Below, one piece after another: positions 26,947 through 36,273 of a stretch of 64,000 nucleotides of DNA. The translations under genes were made by a program, and so were the position numbers. The DNA is from Deltaproteobacteria bacterium (GTDB taxonomy: Bacteria > Myxococcota_A > Polyangia > Polyangiales > Ga0077539). Position 1 is the stretch's first letter, and every line of letters starts with the position of its first letter. The stretch spans positions 62,001-126,000 of the forward strand of contig JADJAE010000020.1 of the NCBI GenBank assembly GCA_016704445.1, written 5' to 3'. Below the pieces are notes generated by a model that saw only the letters and a list, made by a program, of their open reading frames with translations, was not told where the DNA came from and made no database searches.

Positions 26947-27374
26947 GCGCCGATCGCTCCCTGGTCCGCCTCGCGCTCGCGTGCCTCGCGGTGGGGGCGC
27001 TCTCTTCCGTCTGGGAGTTCGTGGCGCTCCAGCCGCCGTCGTCGCCGTGGCACCTCGCGGGCTACCCCATCGCCACCGCGCGGCTCTCCATGCACGCCTT
27101 CGTCACCGGCCTCGTCACCCTCGCGCTCGCCCCCACGGACGGCCGCGCCCGCCGACCGCTCTTCGCCCTCGCCGCCCTCGGCGCGCTGCTGTCCCTCGGC
27201 GCCCACGGCTTCACCGCCGCGACCGCGTGGCGCGGCGTGGTCATCCACGACGCCCGCGGCGGGAGCCTCGCCCTGCTCTCGGCGCGCCTGCTCGGCGGCG
27301 CCCTGCAGCTCAGCGCCTTCGCCTGGGGGCTGCGTCTCCGCTGGAACGCACCGCCGACAGCACCCGCAGCGTGA
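26943..27374 (+). CDS. Small membrane protein
   Basis: 143 residues from a GTG at 26943 that overlaps the kinase stop by four bases, so it is translationally coupled to the kinase. Four hydrophobic segments are visible: LVRLALACLAVGALSSVWEF, LSMHAFVTGLVTLALAP, LFALAALGALLSLGAHGF and LLGGALQLSAFAWGLRL, giving a compact polytopic inner-membrane protein. No family recognised. The 3' end overlaps the end of the convergent mutY by 65 bases. Confidence 0.65.
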   Translation: MSADRSLVRLALACLAVGALSSVWEFVALQPPSSPWHLAGYPIATARLSMHAFVTGLVTLALAPTDGRARRPLFALAALGALLSLGAHGFTAATAWRGVVIHDARGGSLALLSARLLGGALQLSAFAWGLRLRWNAPPTAPAA

Positions 27375-28395
27375 CCTTCGGCACCGCGAGGCCCGCGAGG
27401 GCGTCCATGGACACCAGGGTGCCCTCCGTCGGCGCCTCGTCGAGGGTGGCGGAGAACACCCGCAGCCGCATCCGGGCGTGGGTGAGCACGTGCACCACCA
27501 CCCCGTGGTCCATGACGGCGTGGGCCCCGGCGCGGCCCGCCAGCGAGGCGGGGTCGACCACCCCAGGGACCATCACCGGCACCAGCATCCCCTCCCAGCG
27601 CCCCAGCGCGCTCTGAACCAGCAGCGCCCTCCCCTGGTAGAGCCCCAGCAGCGCCGTCCAGTCCTCGTCGCGCGGGGCCTTCCTGGGGGCCTTCTCGGGG
27701 TAGCGCTCGGGCTCTCCCTCCTGCGCCGCCCTGCACATCGACCTTACGGGGCAGGTAAGACAGCGCGGCGCCGCCGGGGCGCACACCGTCGCCCCGAGCT
27801 CCATCAGCGACTGGTTGACCGCGCCCGCGTCGGGGTGGTCGGCGAAGCCCGCGGCCAGCGCCCACAGGTGCTTCTTCACCGCCGACGACTTCGGGTCCCC
27901 TTCGATGGCGAAGAGCCGGGTGAGCACCCGCTCGACGTTGCCGTCCACCAGCGCGGCGCGCTCTCCGAAGGCGATGCTCGCGATGGCGCCGGCGGTGTAC
28001 TCCCCGACGCCGTCCAGCGCCCTCAGCGCCTCCACCCCCCGCGGAACCTCCCCCCCGTGGCGCTCGCACACCGCCTTCGCCCCCGCGTGGAGGAAGCGCG
28101 CCCGGCGGTAGTACCCGATGCCCGCCCACTGCCCCAGCACCTCCGCCTCGCTCGCCTCGGCCATGTGCCTCGGCGTGGGAAAGCGCTCCATGAAGCGAGC
28201 GAAGTACGGCACCACCGTCTCCACCCGCGTCTGCTGGAGCATCACCTCGCTCACCCACGTCGCCCACGCCGTGGTCCCTTGGGCGCGCCACGGGAGCGCC
28301 CTCGCGCTCGCGGCGTACCAGCCCAGCAGGGCCTCTCGCGCCGCCTCCACCCGCGCCGCTTCGTCGGGCCCGATGGAATTCTTCCCCCTCAGCAC
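27310..28395 (-). CDS. mutY: A/G-specific adenine DNA glycosylase MutY
   Basis: 361 residues. A GTG at 28395 is chosen because GGAGGG lies eight bases upstream and the fold begins soon after; the frame to 28767 is not protein-like. Helix-hairpin-helix LDGVGEYTAGAIASIAFGE with the catalytic Asp in ALVDGNVERVLTRLF, the conserved WVSEVMLQQTRVETVVPYF near the N-terminus, and the iron-sulfur motif C-x6-C-x2-C-x5-C (CAPAAPRCLTCPVRSMC). The C-terminal 120 residues form the Nudix-like 8-oxoG recognition domain. It removes A mispaired with 8-oxoguanine. Divergent from the TM2-like gene across 69 bases. Confidence 0.95.
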   Translation of the reverse strand: MLRGKNSIGPDEAARVEAAREALLGWYAASARALPWRAQGTTAWATWVSEVMLQQTRVETVVPYFARFMERFPTPRHMAEASEAEVLGQWAGIGYYRRARFLHAGAKAVCERHGGEVPRGVEALRALDGVGEYTAGAIASIAFGERAALVDGNVERVLTRLFAIEGDPKSSAVKKHLWALAAGFADHPDAGAVNQSLMELGATVCAPAAPRCLTCPVRSMCRAAQEGEPERYPEKAPRKAPRDEDWTALLGLYQGRALLVQSALGRWEGMLVPVMVPGVVDPASLAGRAGAHAVMDHGVVVHVLTHARMRLRVFSATLDEAPTEGTLVSMDALAGLAVPKVTLRVLSAVRSSGDAAPRRRR

Positions 28396-28464
28396 GTGCG
28401 AAGCCCTCCCGCCGTGGCTACAACTCCGGCGCGACCATTGTGGAGTCGCGACTGTGAGGTTCGA

Positions 28465-28692
28465 ATGACCAAGGCCGGTACCGCTGCGATGCTGTCGTTC
28501 TTCATCCCGGGCGCGGGACAGCTCTACAACGGCGACTTCCTCCGGGCACTGTTCTGGTTCGTCGTCGCGTCGATGTTCTACTCGGCCTTCTTCCTCCTGG
28601 CGGGGCCGCTCTCGCTGGCCGGGGTCGTCGCCCACGCGATCCCCGCGTACACGGCGCACCAGCGCGCGCTCTCGCTCCACGGCCGAGGTTGA
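28465..28692 (+). CDS. Small TM2-like membrane protein
   Basis: 75 residues starting MTKAGTAAMLSFFIPGAGQL, with GAGG before the ATG. The FIPGAGQLYNGDF motif followed by two hydrophobic segments (ALFWFVVASMFYSAFFLLAG, SLAGVVAHAIPAY) matches TM2-domain-like small membrane proteins, in which a P-G-x-G-Q-x-Y-x-G turn joins two helices. Role unknown. Confidence 0.8.
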   Translation: MTKAGTAAMLSFFIPGAGQLYNGDFLRALFWFVVASMFYSAFFLLAGPLSLAGVVAHAIPAYTAHQRALSLHGRG

Positions 28693-28772
28693 TCCTCCCG
28701 GCAGGGCGCTCGACAGCGCCCCGGCCGTCGCCTTGACACCCCCGCCCATCGGCGCACGTACTTCCACCGCCC

Positions 28773-30344
28773 ATGCTGCCCTCCCGCCACCTCGCTCCGT
28801 GCGCGCTGTCGCTCCTCCTGGGCTGCGCCGGGGATGACCCCTCCACGGTCGCAGACGCCGCCACCGATCGGGGCGCGGCAGACGCCACCGCCGTCATCGA
28901 CAGCAACACCAACACCGCCGCGGATGTCGCGCAGGCGCCGGGGCTCGTTCGGGCGCTCACCATCACCGACGTCTCCCTCTTCCAGGCCGTGAAGGTGCCG
29001 CTCCTGGCGGCGGGCAGCGTGGCGACCGGGCGGAGCATCCCGGTGATCGCAGGGCGCAGCGCGGTCGTGCGGGTCTACGTGCGCCCCGAGGCGGGCTATC
29101 AAGCGCGGGGCGTCGAGGGCGAGCTCACGGTGCGCCGCGGAGACCAGGGGACCATCCTCCGCGACCGGCGACTGATCTCGCGGGCCTCGCGCGACGACGA
29201 CACCAGCTCGGTGTTCCATTTCGAGGTGCCAGAGGAGGCGATGGGGCCCGACACGCGGCTCTCGGTGCGGCTGCTCGCTCCCGGCGGAGCCGAGGTCGAG
29301 CCCGGCACCCCCGACGACGCGCGCTTCCCCTCCGACGGAGCCTCCCTCCCGGTGCCCGCCCAGGACGACGGCGGCGGCATCGACATCGTCCTCGTCCCGA
29401 TGCGCTGGGACGCCGACAAGTCCGGCAGGCTCCCGGACACCTCCCCCGAGCAGATCGAGCGGATGCGCTCGGCCCTGCGCGCGATGTACCCGGTGCGCGA
29501 GGTGCGCATCACCGTGCACGAGCCGGTCGCCTGGTCGCGGGGGCTGCTCCCGTCCGGCAGCGCCGACTTCGGCGCCATGATCTCGTCGCTGCGCTTCCTG
29601 CGCACCCGCGATGAGGTGCCGTCCAGCCACTACTACTACGGCATGGTCGCCCCGACGGAATACTTCGACGAGTATTGCCAGGGCCCCTGCACCCTCGGGC
29701 AGGGCTACCTCTCGGCCTACCCCGATGATCCCCGGGGCAGGGTCGCCGCGGGCCTCGGCTTCGACGGCGACCGGGCCGCCGAGACCTTCGTGCACGAGAT
29801 CGGTCACAACCACGGCCGCGCGCACGCGCCCTGCGGAGCCGCCGCCGGTCCCGACCCGGAGTTTCCCTACCGCGGCGGAACCATCGGGGGCTGGGGCTTC
29901 GACGAGCGGCGCCGCGGGCTCGTGCGCCCCAACGCCTTCGACTTCATGGGCTACTGCCAGCCCCGCTGGATCTCCGACTACAACTACACCGCCCTCTGGG
30001 AGCGGATCATCGCGGTCAACGGCTCCAACGCCTCGATCGACCTTCGAGGCTCCTCGCTCGCCGCGCGGCCGAGGCTCCGCCACCGGGTGCTGCGCTTCGA
30101 CCACGGCGCCGAGAGCGAGTGGCTCGACGCGCTCGACCTGCCCCCTGCCGCCGGCGGCAACGCGACGCTCCGCTGGCTCGACGCCGCGGGCCTGCTCCTC
30201 CGCCGCTCGGTGGCCCAGGCCGACCCGCTCGGCGACAGCGACGAGGTGCACGTGCTCGTGCCCCCGTCCCCCTCCGGGGCGAGCTCCGTCGAGGTGGTCT
30301 ACGAGGGCCGCACGCGCCGGGTCGCGCTGCCTGCGAGCTGGTAA
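28773..30344 (+). CDS. Metzincin-type zinc protease lipoprotein
   Basis: 523 residues. Lipobox LSLLLGC near residue 18 gives an outer-envelope lipoprotein; a Thr/Asp/Ala-rich linker follows. Residues about 60-200 are beta-rich (VVRVYVRPEAGYQARGVEG). The catalytic site is HEIGHNHGRAHAPC (HExxHxxGxxH), with a downstream FDFMGYC that supplies the Met-turn, so the fold is metzincin; overall layout resembles M66/StcE-like or related secreted proteases. Likely substrate is extracellular glycoprotein or prey surface protein, which is inference. Confidence 0.85.
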   Translation: MLPSRHLAPCALSLLLGCAGDDPSTVADAATDRGAADATAVIDSNTNTAADVAQAPGLVRALTITDVSLFQAVKVPLLAAGSVATGRSIPVIAGRSAVVRVYVRPEAGYQARGVEGELTVRRGDQGTILRDRRLISRASRDDDTSSVFHFEVPEEAMGPDTRLSVRLLAPGGAEVEPGTPDDARFPSDGASLPVPAQDDGGGIDIVLVPMRWDADKSGRLPDTSPEQIERMRSALRAMYPVREVRITVHEPVAWSRGLLPSGSADFGAMISSLRFLRTRDEVPSSHYYYGMVAPTEYFDEYCQGPCTLGQGYLSAYPDDPRGRVAAGLGFDGDRAAETFVHEIGHNHGRAHAPCGAAAGPDPEFPYRGGTIGGWGFDERRRGLVRPNAFDFMGYCQPRWISDYNYTALWERIIAVNGSNASIDLRGSSLAARPRLRHRVLRFDHGAESEWLDALDLPPAAGGNATLRWLDAAGLLLRRSVAQADPLGDSDEVHVLVPPSPSGASSVEVVYEGRTRRVALPASW

Positions 30345-30444
30345 GTGCCCCGGCGTTGGGCCGTACAGCTCCGCGCCTCTTCCGGCGTATAAGACCCATT
30401 CTCACCCCTCGTCGACCTGACTCCCTCCCTGGAGCGATGCCGCC

Positions 30445-30972
30445 ATGAGCCCCACACGCCGTCACCTCCTCCTCGCCCTCGGCCTCGCCGGTCTGTCCTC
30501 CGTGGGGTGCACCATCACCGCCGAGATCCCGCAGATCCAGGCGCGCGAGCTGCGCTTCACCGGCGTCGACGCCGCGGGGCTCACCTTCCAGGTCGACTTC
30601 ATCGCCTACAACACCAACACCTTCACCCTCGACCTCCACGACCTGCGCGCCCACATGTTCATCGAGGGCAACGACATCGGCGCGGGCGTCTCCGCCGTGG
30701 CCGCGCAGATCCCCCCCGGCCGCTGGACCCCGGTCAGCGCCACCATGACCATCCCCTGGGGAGGAGTGCCCGCCTCGCTGCTCGTCGCCAGCGGCGCGCC
30801 GCAGCTCAACTACACCCTCCGCGGCGAGGTCACCGTCGACCACTACGTCTCGATCCGCGCTCCCTTCGAGACCCACGGCACCGTCGCCCGCGACTTCTTC
30901 ATGCGCGGCGCCACCAACACCATCAACAACGTCATCAACTCGGTGCTCCCGGGCTTCGGCAACGTGCAGTGA
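30445..30972 (+). CDS. LEA14/WHy-like lipoprotein
   Basis: 175 residues: Arg-containing signal peptide MSPTRRHLLLALGLAGLSSV ending at a lipobox Cys (VGCTITAE). The rest follows the LEA type-2/WHy pattern of alternating strands: IQARELRFTGVDAAGLTFQV, FIAYNTNTFTLDLHDLRAHM, then ISVPLTIPWG-like MTIPWGGVP and a last strand pair. Such domains occur in desiccation and cell-envelope proteins. It is followed 16 bases later by the channel gene, so the two may be co-transcribed. Confidence 0.8.
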   Translation: MSPTRRHLLLALGLAGLSSVGCTITAEIPQIQARELRFTGVDAAGLTFQVDFIAYNTNTFTLDLHDLRAHMFIEGNDIGAGVSAVAAQIPPGRWTPVSATMTIPWGGVPASLLVASGAPQLNYTLRGEVTVDHYVSIRAPFETHGTVARDFFMRGATNTINNVINSVLPGFGNVQ

Positions 30973-30988
30973 CCTGATCGCTGGGCGC

Positions 30989-32926
30989 TTGCCGCCCCGC
31001 CGCGCTTCGGGCGATACGCGGTCCATTCGCCGACCCGTCACCGCCCGAGATCGCTTCCGATATCGCTTCGACAACTTCATGTCCCGCGGGCCCATGGCCC
31101 TCGTCGGGGCGCTCGCCCTCGCGTCTCTGCTGGTGGTCATCGTGGGCGGAGTCCTGGCCTACGCGCTCGGCGTCGCCCCCGCGGACTCCGAGGGCCACCG
31201 CCCCGGGCTCATCACCCTGATCTGGATGAGCGGCATGCGCGCCATGGACGCCGGCGCCGTAGGCGGCGACGACGGCAGCAAGCTCTACCTGGCGCTGATG
31301 CTGGTGGTCACCCTGGGCGGCATCTTCATCGTGAGCGCCTTCATCGGAGTGCTCAACAGCGGCCTCGAGGCCCGGCTCGACGACCTGCGCAAGGGCCGCA
31401 GCCGCGTCCTGGAGGAGGGGCACACGCTCATCCTGGGCTGGTCGGCGCAGGTCTTCACGGTGGTGAGCGAGCTCTGCGCGGCCTCGGAGAACAAGCAGGG
31501 CGGCGGGGTGATCGTGGTGCTCGCCGACAAGGACAAGGTCGAGATGGAGGACGAGCTCGCGACCAAGGTGCCCGACCTGCGCGGCTCTCGGGTGGTGTGC
31601 CGGAGGGGCAGCCCCATCGACCTCGACGACCTCGACCTGGGCAGCCCGGAGACCGCGCGCGCCGTCGTGGTGCTCGGGCCCGAGGAGTCGCCGGACCCCG
31701 ACGCGAGCGTCATCAAGACCATCCTGGCGCTGGTCGGCCACAAGCCGCGCGAGTCGGGCAGGCACCACATCGTGGCGGAGATTCGCGACATCAAGAACCG
31801 CGTCCCGGCGCGCATGGTGGGCCGCGACCAGGTGGAGCTGGTGATGTCCGGCGACGTCATCGCGCGCATCGCCGTGCAGACGTGCCGCCAGTCGGGGCTC
31901 TCGGCGATCTACACCGAGCTGCTCGATTTCGGCGGCGACGAGATCTACTTCCACAAGGCCACGGCGCTCGCGGGCAAGACCTTCGGAGAGTCCCTCGACG
32001 CCTTCGAGGACGCCGCGGTCATCGGGCTACGCACCGCCGGGGGGAAGACGCAGCTCCTCCCCGCGATGGACACGAAGCTCTCGGCGGGGGACGCGCTCAT
32101 CGTGATCGCCGAGGACGACGACAAGATCACCGCGGCGCGCTCTGCGCCGAAGGTCGACGAGTCCGTGCTGCGTCCCGCGGTGGAGGCCGTGCGCGCCCCG
32201 GAGCGCACGCTCATCCTCGGGTGGAACAGCCGCGGCGCCACGGTGGTGAGCGAGCTCGACAAGTACGCGGTGCCGGGCTCGGAGCTCACGATCATCGCGG
32301 AGGACGACTCGCCCGGCGAGGACCTCGACGCGCTGGGGTCCGAGCTGGTGAACCACAAGGTTCGCACGGTGAAGGGGGACATCAACGACCGGCGGGTGCT
32401 CGACGCGGCCGGGGTGAGCGGCTTCCAGCACGTGATCACCCTGTCCTACGCGGACAGGCGCGGGGTGCAGGAGGCCGACGCGATCACCCTGGTGACGCTG
32501 CTCCACCTGCGGGACATCGAGCAGAAGCACGGCGAGACCTTCTCGGTGGTGAGCGAGATGCTCGACGCGCGCAACCAGAAGCTCGCGGAGGTCACCGAGA
32601 CCGATGACTTCATCGTCAGCGAGAACCTCATCAGCCTGCTGCTCGCGCAGCTCGCGGAGAACAAGGCCCTCGGCGCCGTCTTCGAGGACCTCTTCGACGC
32701 CGACGGCGCGGAGATCTACCTGAAGGACGCCGGCGCCTACGTGGCGACGGGCGAGGCCGTGGACTTCTCCGCGGTGATCGAGGCGGCGCGCCGCCGCGGC
32801 GAGATCGCCATCGGCTACGACATCGCCGGGACGACCGGAGGCCGCGCGCCGAAGCTCAACCCGAAGAAGAGCGCCCGGCTGACCTTCGCCGAGGGCGACC
32901 GCGTGGTGGTGATCGCCGACTCGTGA
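30989..32926 (+). CDS. CASTOR/POLLUX-like ion channel with two RCK-type domains
   Basis: 645 residues. A TTG at 30989 is taken because the conserved N-terminal RFRYRFDNFMSRGPMALVG lies upstream of the first ATG (31079). One hydrophobic helix (ALASLLVVIVGGVLAYALGV), a pore-like LITLIWMSGMRAMDAGAVG and a second helix (LALMLVVTLGGIFIVSAFIG) form the channel part. Two cytosolic Rossmann modules follow, starting HTLILGWSAQVFTVVSEL and RTLILGWNSRGATVVSEL. This is the layout of plant CASTOR/POLLUX channels and their bacterial homologues, which gate potassium or calcium. The ligand is unknown. Confidence 0.9.
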   Translation: MPPRRASGDTRSIRRPVTARDRFRYRFDNFMSRGPMALVGALALASLLVVIVGGVLAYALGVAPADSEGHRPGLITLIWMSGMRAMDAGAVGGDDGSKLYLALMLVVTLGGIFIVSAFIGVLNSGLEARLDDLRKGRSRVLEEGHTLILGWSAQVFTVVSELCAASENKQGGGVIVVLADKDKVEMEDELATKVPDLRGSRVVCRRGSPIDLDDLDLGSPETARAVVVLGPEESPDPDASVIKTILALVGHKPRESGRHHIVAEIRDIKNRVPARMVGRDQVELVMSGDVIARIAVQTCRQSGLSAIYTELLDFGGDEIYFHKATALAGKTFGESLDAFEDAAVIGLRTAGGKTQLLPAMDTKLSAGDALIVIAEDDDKITAARSAPKVDESVLRPAVEAVRAPERTLILGWNSRGATVVSELDKYAVPGSELTIIAEDDSPGEDLDALGSELVNHKVRTVKGDINDRRVLDAAGVSGFQHVITLSYADRRGVQEADAITLVTLLHLRDIEQKHGETFSVVSEMLDARNQKLAEVTETDDFIVSENLISLLLAQLAENKALGAVFEDLFDADGAEIYLKDAGAYVATGEAVDFSAVIEAARRRGEIAIGYDIAGTTGGRAPKLNPKKSARLTFAEGDRVVVIADS

Positions 32927-32977
32927 TCGCCGCCGGGTGGACAGCGCCCCCGCCCGCGTGGTGCTCAATGCCCTCCC

Positions 32978-33715
32978 ATGGACCGCGCGAAATTCTCCGC
33001 CATCGCCTTCACCGACCACGACGTGTGCAGCCCCATCGACGGCCGCCGGCTCGACGAGCTCATCGCGCTGCTCGGGCTTCCGCAGGGCGCGCGGGTGCTC
33101 GACCTGGGTTGCGGCAAGGGGGAGATCCTGCGGCGGGTGCTCGCCCGCTACGGCGCCCACGGGGTCGGCGTCGACCGCTCGCCTGCGCTGCTGGCCGAGG
33201 CGCGCGCCCGCCTCGCGTCGCTGCCCCCGCCCGCCACCGTGGTGCTCCACGAGCGGGCCATCGAGGACTTCGCCGAGGGCCTCGGCACCTTCGACCTGGT
33301 GATGAACGTCGGCGCCATCCCCGACGGCGGGTACCGCGCGATGCTGCGGAGCATGAAGGCGTGGGTACGGCCCGGGGGGATGCTGCTGGTGGGCGAGGGG
33401 TACTGGGCGCGCGAGCCCGCGGCGGAGTACCTGGAGGCCTTCGGGGTGCCGCGCGACAGCTACGGCACGCACGCCGACAACGTCTTCGGCGCGATGGAGC
33501 AGGGGCTCATCGCCCGCTACGCGATGACCAGCAGCGCCGACGAGTGGGACCACTTCGAGGGCCGCTACGCCAACGCCGTCGAGCGCTACGTGGCGGCGCA
33601 CCCCGACGACCCCGACGCGCCCGCGATGAAGGCGCGCATCACCCGGTGGCGGGAGATCTACCTTCGCTGGGGCCGCGACACGCTGGGCTTCGGGACGTAC
33701 CTCTTCGCGACCTGA
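32978..33715 (+). CDS. Class I SAM-dependent methyltransferase
   Basis: 245 residues. Motif I VLDLGCGKGEILRRVLARYG, the acidic end of strand 2 (GVGVDRSPALLAEARARL), a motif with FDLVMNVGAIPDGGY and a strand WVRPGGMLLVGEGYW complete the AdoMet fold. The C-terminus (TRWREIYLRWGRDTLGFGTY) resembles small-molecule methyltransferases. Substrate unknown. Transcribed with the channel gene, 51 bases upstream, in the same direction. Confidence 0.9.
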   Translation: MDRAKFSAIAFTDHDVCSPIDGRRLDELIALLGLPQGARVLDLGCGKGEILRRVLARYGAHGVGVDRSPALLAEARARLASLPPPATVVLHERAIEDFAEGLGTFDLVMNVGAIPDGGYRAMLRSMKAWVRPGGMLLVGEGYWAREPAAEYLEAFGVPRDSYGTHADNVFGAMEQGLIARYAMTSSADEWDHFEGRYANAVERYVAAHPDDPDAPAMKARITRWREIYLRWGRDTLGFGTYLFAT

Positions 33716-33737
33716 CCCCGCCCACGTCACCAGTCCC

Positions 33738-33779
33738 CCCGTTCACGACCGTTGTGATCCCGTTCACGATCGTTGTGAT
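33738..33779. promoter_or_regulatory. Two tandem 21-bp operator-like repeats
   Basis: Units 33738-33758 and 33759-33779 (cccgttcacgaYcgttgtgat) differ at one base. Each holds an imperfect palindrome TCACgatcgttGTGA. A 21-bp period puts both on the same face of the helix, about 30-70 bases before the malic enzyme ATG (33809). This looks like a double regulator binding site; the protein that binds is unknown. Confidence 0.6.
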
Positions 33780-33808
33780 CCGTCGTCTCGGGTATACGCT
33801 GCGCCGCC

Positions 33809-35143
33809 ATGCGGAAATACAGCCACGACACCATCGTCCGGGTTCGCCTTCGTCACCGCCCGGGTCAGTTCGCGCACCTCGCCTCCGCCATCGCCGACGC
33901 GCACAGCCTCGTCGGCGAGATCAGCACCGTCAGCATCGGCGAGAACGACACCGTCCGCGACGTCACCATCGAGACCGACGACGAGGCCCACACGGCCCGC
34001 GTGCTCGACGTGATCCGCGCGCTCCCGGAGATCGAGCTCATCTCGACCACCGACCGGGTCTTCGAGGCGCACCGCGGCGGCAAGCTCCACACGACCAGCC
34101 GCAGCAAGATCGAGAACCTCTCCGACCTCCGCTACATCTACACGCCCGGCGTCGCCCGCGTGGCCCTCGCCCTCCAGCGCGACCCCGACCTCGCCTGGGA
34201 CTTCACCGGCATCGCCACCTCCGTGGGCATCTTCACCAACGGCACGCGGGTGCTGGGCCTCGGCAACATCGGCCCCCTCGCCAGCCTCCCCGTCATGGAG
34301 GGCAAGGCCGCCCTCTACGACCGCTTCGCGGGCATCTCCGCCACGCCCATCCTCATCAACACCCTCGACCCGGCGGAGTTCATCGAGACCGTGATGCGCA
34401 CCTCCACGGGCTTCGGCGGCATCCACCTCGAAGACATCCGCATGCCCGACTGCTTCCGCATCGAGGAGGAGCTCGCCGCCCGGCTCCCGAAGCCCGTGAT
34501 GCACGACGACCAGTGGGGCACCGCCACCGTGGCCCTCGCCGCCATCCTCAACGCCTGCAAGCTCATCGGCGTCGACTTCAAGTCCTCGCGCGTGGGCCAG
34601 ATCGGCCTCGGCGCCGCGGGCAGCGCCATCGCTCGCACGGCGCTCTCCTACGGCGCCCGCGAGGTGCTGGTGAGCGACCTCTCCATCGAGGCCTGCGACC
34701 GCATGCGTACCTTCGGCGCCTCGATCACCGACATGGCGACCATCATGCGCGAGGCCGACATCGTGGTGGCCACCACCGGCCGCCCGGGGCTCATCCGACC
34801 GGACATGGTGCGCCGCGGCCAGGTGATCTTCGCGCTCTCCAACCCCGACGCCGAGATCAACCCCGACGTCGCCGTGGCCGCGGGCGCCGCCTACGCGGGC
34901 GACGGCCGCTCCATCAACAACGCCCTCGCCTTCCCCGGCATCTTCCGCGGCGCCCTCGACGTCCGCGCCTCGAAGATCACCCCGGAGATGCGCCTCGCCG
35001 CCGCCGAGGCCATCGCGGCGCACGCCGAGCCTGGCGACCTCGTGCCCAACCCCCTCGACCTGCGGGTGCACGCCGCGGTGCGCCGCGCCGTCAGCGACAT
35101 GGCCCGGGAGCAGGGCCTCGCCAACACCGCGAAGCTGGTGTGA
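33809..35143 (+). CDS. NAD(P)-dependent malic enzyme with N-terminal ACT domain
   Basis: 444 residues. An ACT domain occupies the first 80 residues (HDTIVRVRLRHRPGQFAHLA). The malic enzyme part has the Tyr of RYIYTPGVARVALALQ, the NAD-binding loop GQIGLGAAGSAIARTAL, the metal-binding FGGIHLEDI and HDDQWGTATVALAAI. It decarboxylates malate to pyruvate. An ACT domain on this enzyme suggests allosteric control by an amino acid or similar ligand. The start is set by the ACT strand and the upstream double operator. Confidence 0.93.
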   Translation: MRKYSHDTIVRVRLRHRPGQFAHLASAIADAHSLVGEISTVSIGENDTVRDVTIETDDEAHTARVLDVIRALPEIELISTTDRVFEAHRGGKLHTTSRSKIENLSDLRYIYTPGVARVALALQRDPDLAWDFTGIATSVGIFTNGTRVLGLGNIGPLASLPVMEGKAALYDRFAGISATPILINTLDPAEFIETVMRTSTGFGGIHLEDIRMPDCFRIEEELAARLPKPVMHDDQWGTATVALAAILNACKLIGVDFKSSRVGQIGLGAAGSAIARTALSYGAREVLVSDLSIEACDRMRTFGASITDMATIMREADIVVATTGRPGLIRPDMVRRGQVIFALSNPDAEINPDVAVAAGAAYAGDGRSINNALAFPGIFRGALDVRASKITPEMRLAAAEAIAAHAEPGDLVPNPLDLRVHAAVRRAVSDMAREQGLANTAKLV

Positions 35144-35153
35144 CGACCGCCCC

Positions 35154-36194
35154 TCAGCGGAAGGCCCCTCGCAGCGCGACGACCAGGTCGCCCCAGGCCT
35201 CTCGCGCCACCACGATCGACCCGGTGATGCTGATGTACCCGTGCACCATGCTCGGGTAGCGCTTCGAGCTCACCGCCACCCCCGCCTCCCGCAGCTTCAC
35301 CGCGTAGGCCTCGCCCTCGTCGCGCAGCGGATCGAAGCCCGCCGTCTGCACCAGCGCCGGGGCCACGGACTTCACGTCCGCGAACCACGGAGAGGCCCGC
35401 GGCTTGTCCCAGTTGGCCGGGTCGGGCGAGTACTGCTCCAGAAACCAGTCGATGGTCGCCCGGTCGAGCAGGAAGCCCCGCTCCATGATCTTGAGCGAGG
35501 GAAACGACCGCGTCTGGTCGACCGCGGGATAGATCAGCGCCTGGAAGCACGGGGGATGCGGGTCGTCGCGGGTGTCGAGCGCCACCACCGCCGCGAGGTT
35601 GCCCCCCGCGCTGTCTCCGCCGACCGCCACGCGCTTCGGGTCGACGCCGAGCCGGGCCGCGTGGGCGATCACCCAGCGGAAGGCCTCCGTCGCGTCGTCC
35701 GCTGCGGCCGGGAAGGGGTGCTCCGGCGCCAGGCGGTAGTCCACCGAGATCACCACGCAGCGGGCCTCGTCGGCGAGCGCCCGGCACACCGGGTCGTGCG
35801 AGTCGAGGCTGCCCAGCACGAAGCCTCCGCCGTGAAGGTAGACCAGCGCGGGCGATGGATTCGGCAGCCAGTGCGGGCGGTACACGCGCGCGGTGACGTG
35901 CTCGCTCACCCGCTCGTCGCGCACGCTCTCCAGGGCGGGGGCGGTCGGCGCGAAGAGGACGGCGTCGTGGTCCATGGCGGCGCGGCGCTCGGCGAGGGTG
36001 GCGTCAGCGTTGGCGATCCCCCTGCCCAGGCGCTCGGCGAGCGAGAGCATGAACTGCAGCTGCTCGTCGAGGACGCACCCGTCGCGCTCCACGCGCCTCC
36101 CCCCGGACAGGCCCACCAGCACCGGGCGGGGGAGCTTCAGGAGCGCACGGGCGGCGCTGGCCTGCGCGCGGAGATGGAGCGGCATCGGGGGCAT
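35154..36194 (-). CDS. Alpha/beta hydrolase, hormone-sensitive lipase type
   Basis: About 346 residues from the ATG at 36194 (alternatives 36233 and 36185). HGGG oxyanion motif in LVYLHGGGFVLGSLDSH, nucleophile GDSAGGNLA, acid in GFDPLRDEGEAYA and His in MVHGYI. The HSL group hydrolyses short acyl esters. No signal peptide, so probably cytoplasmic. Convergent with malic enzyme, 10 bases between stops, and divergent from the small lipoprotein. Confidence 0.9.
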   Translation of the reverse strand: MPPMPLHLRAQASAARALLKLPRPVLVGLSGGRRVERDGCVLDEQLQFMLSLAERLGRGIANADATLAERRAAMDHDAVLFAPTAPALESVRDERVSEHVTARVYRPHWLPNPSPALVYLHGGGFVLGSLDSHDPVCRALADEARCVVISVDYRLAPEHPFPAAADDATEAFRWVIAHAARLGVDPKRVAVGGDSAGGNLAAVVALDTRDDPHPPCFQALIYPAVDQTRSFPSLKIMERGFLLDRATIDWFLEQYSPDPANWDKPRASPWFADVKSVAPALVQTAGFDPLRDEGEAYAVKLREAGVAVSSKRYPSMVHGYISITGSIVVAREAWGDLVVALRGAFR

Positions 36195-36273
36195 CGGCGG
36201 ATGGTGCCCGCGCACCGCCGTCCGTCGCAACACCGCTCGACGCTTCGGGCGCGATCAGTTACTCCGCTGTCTC

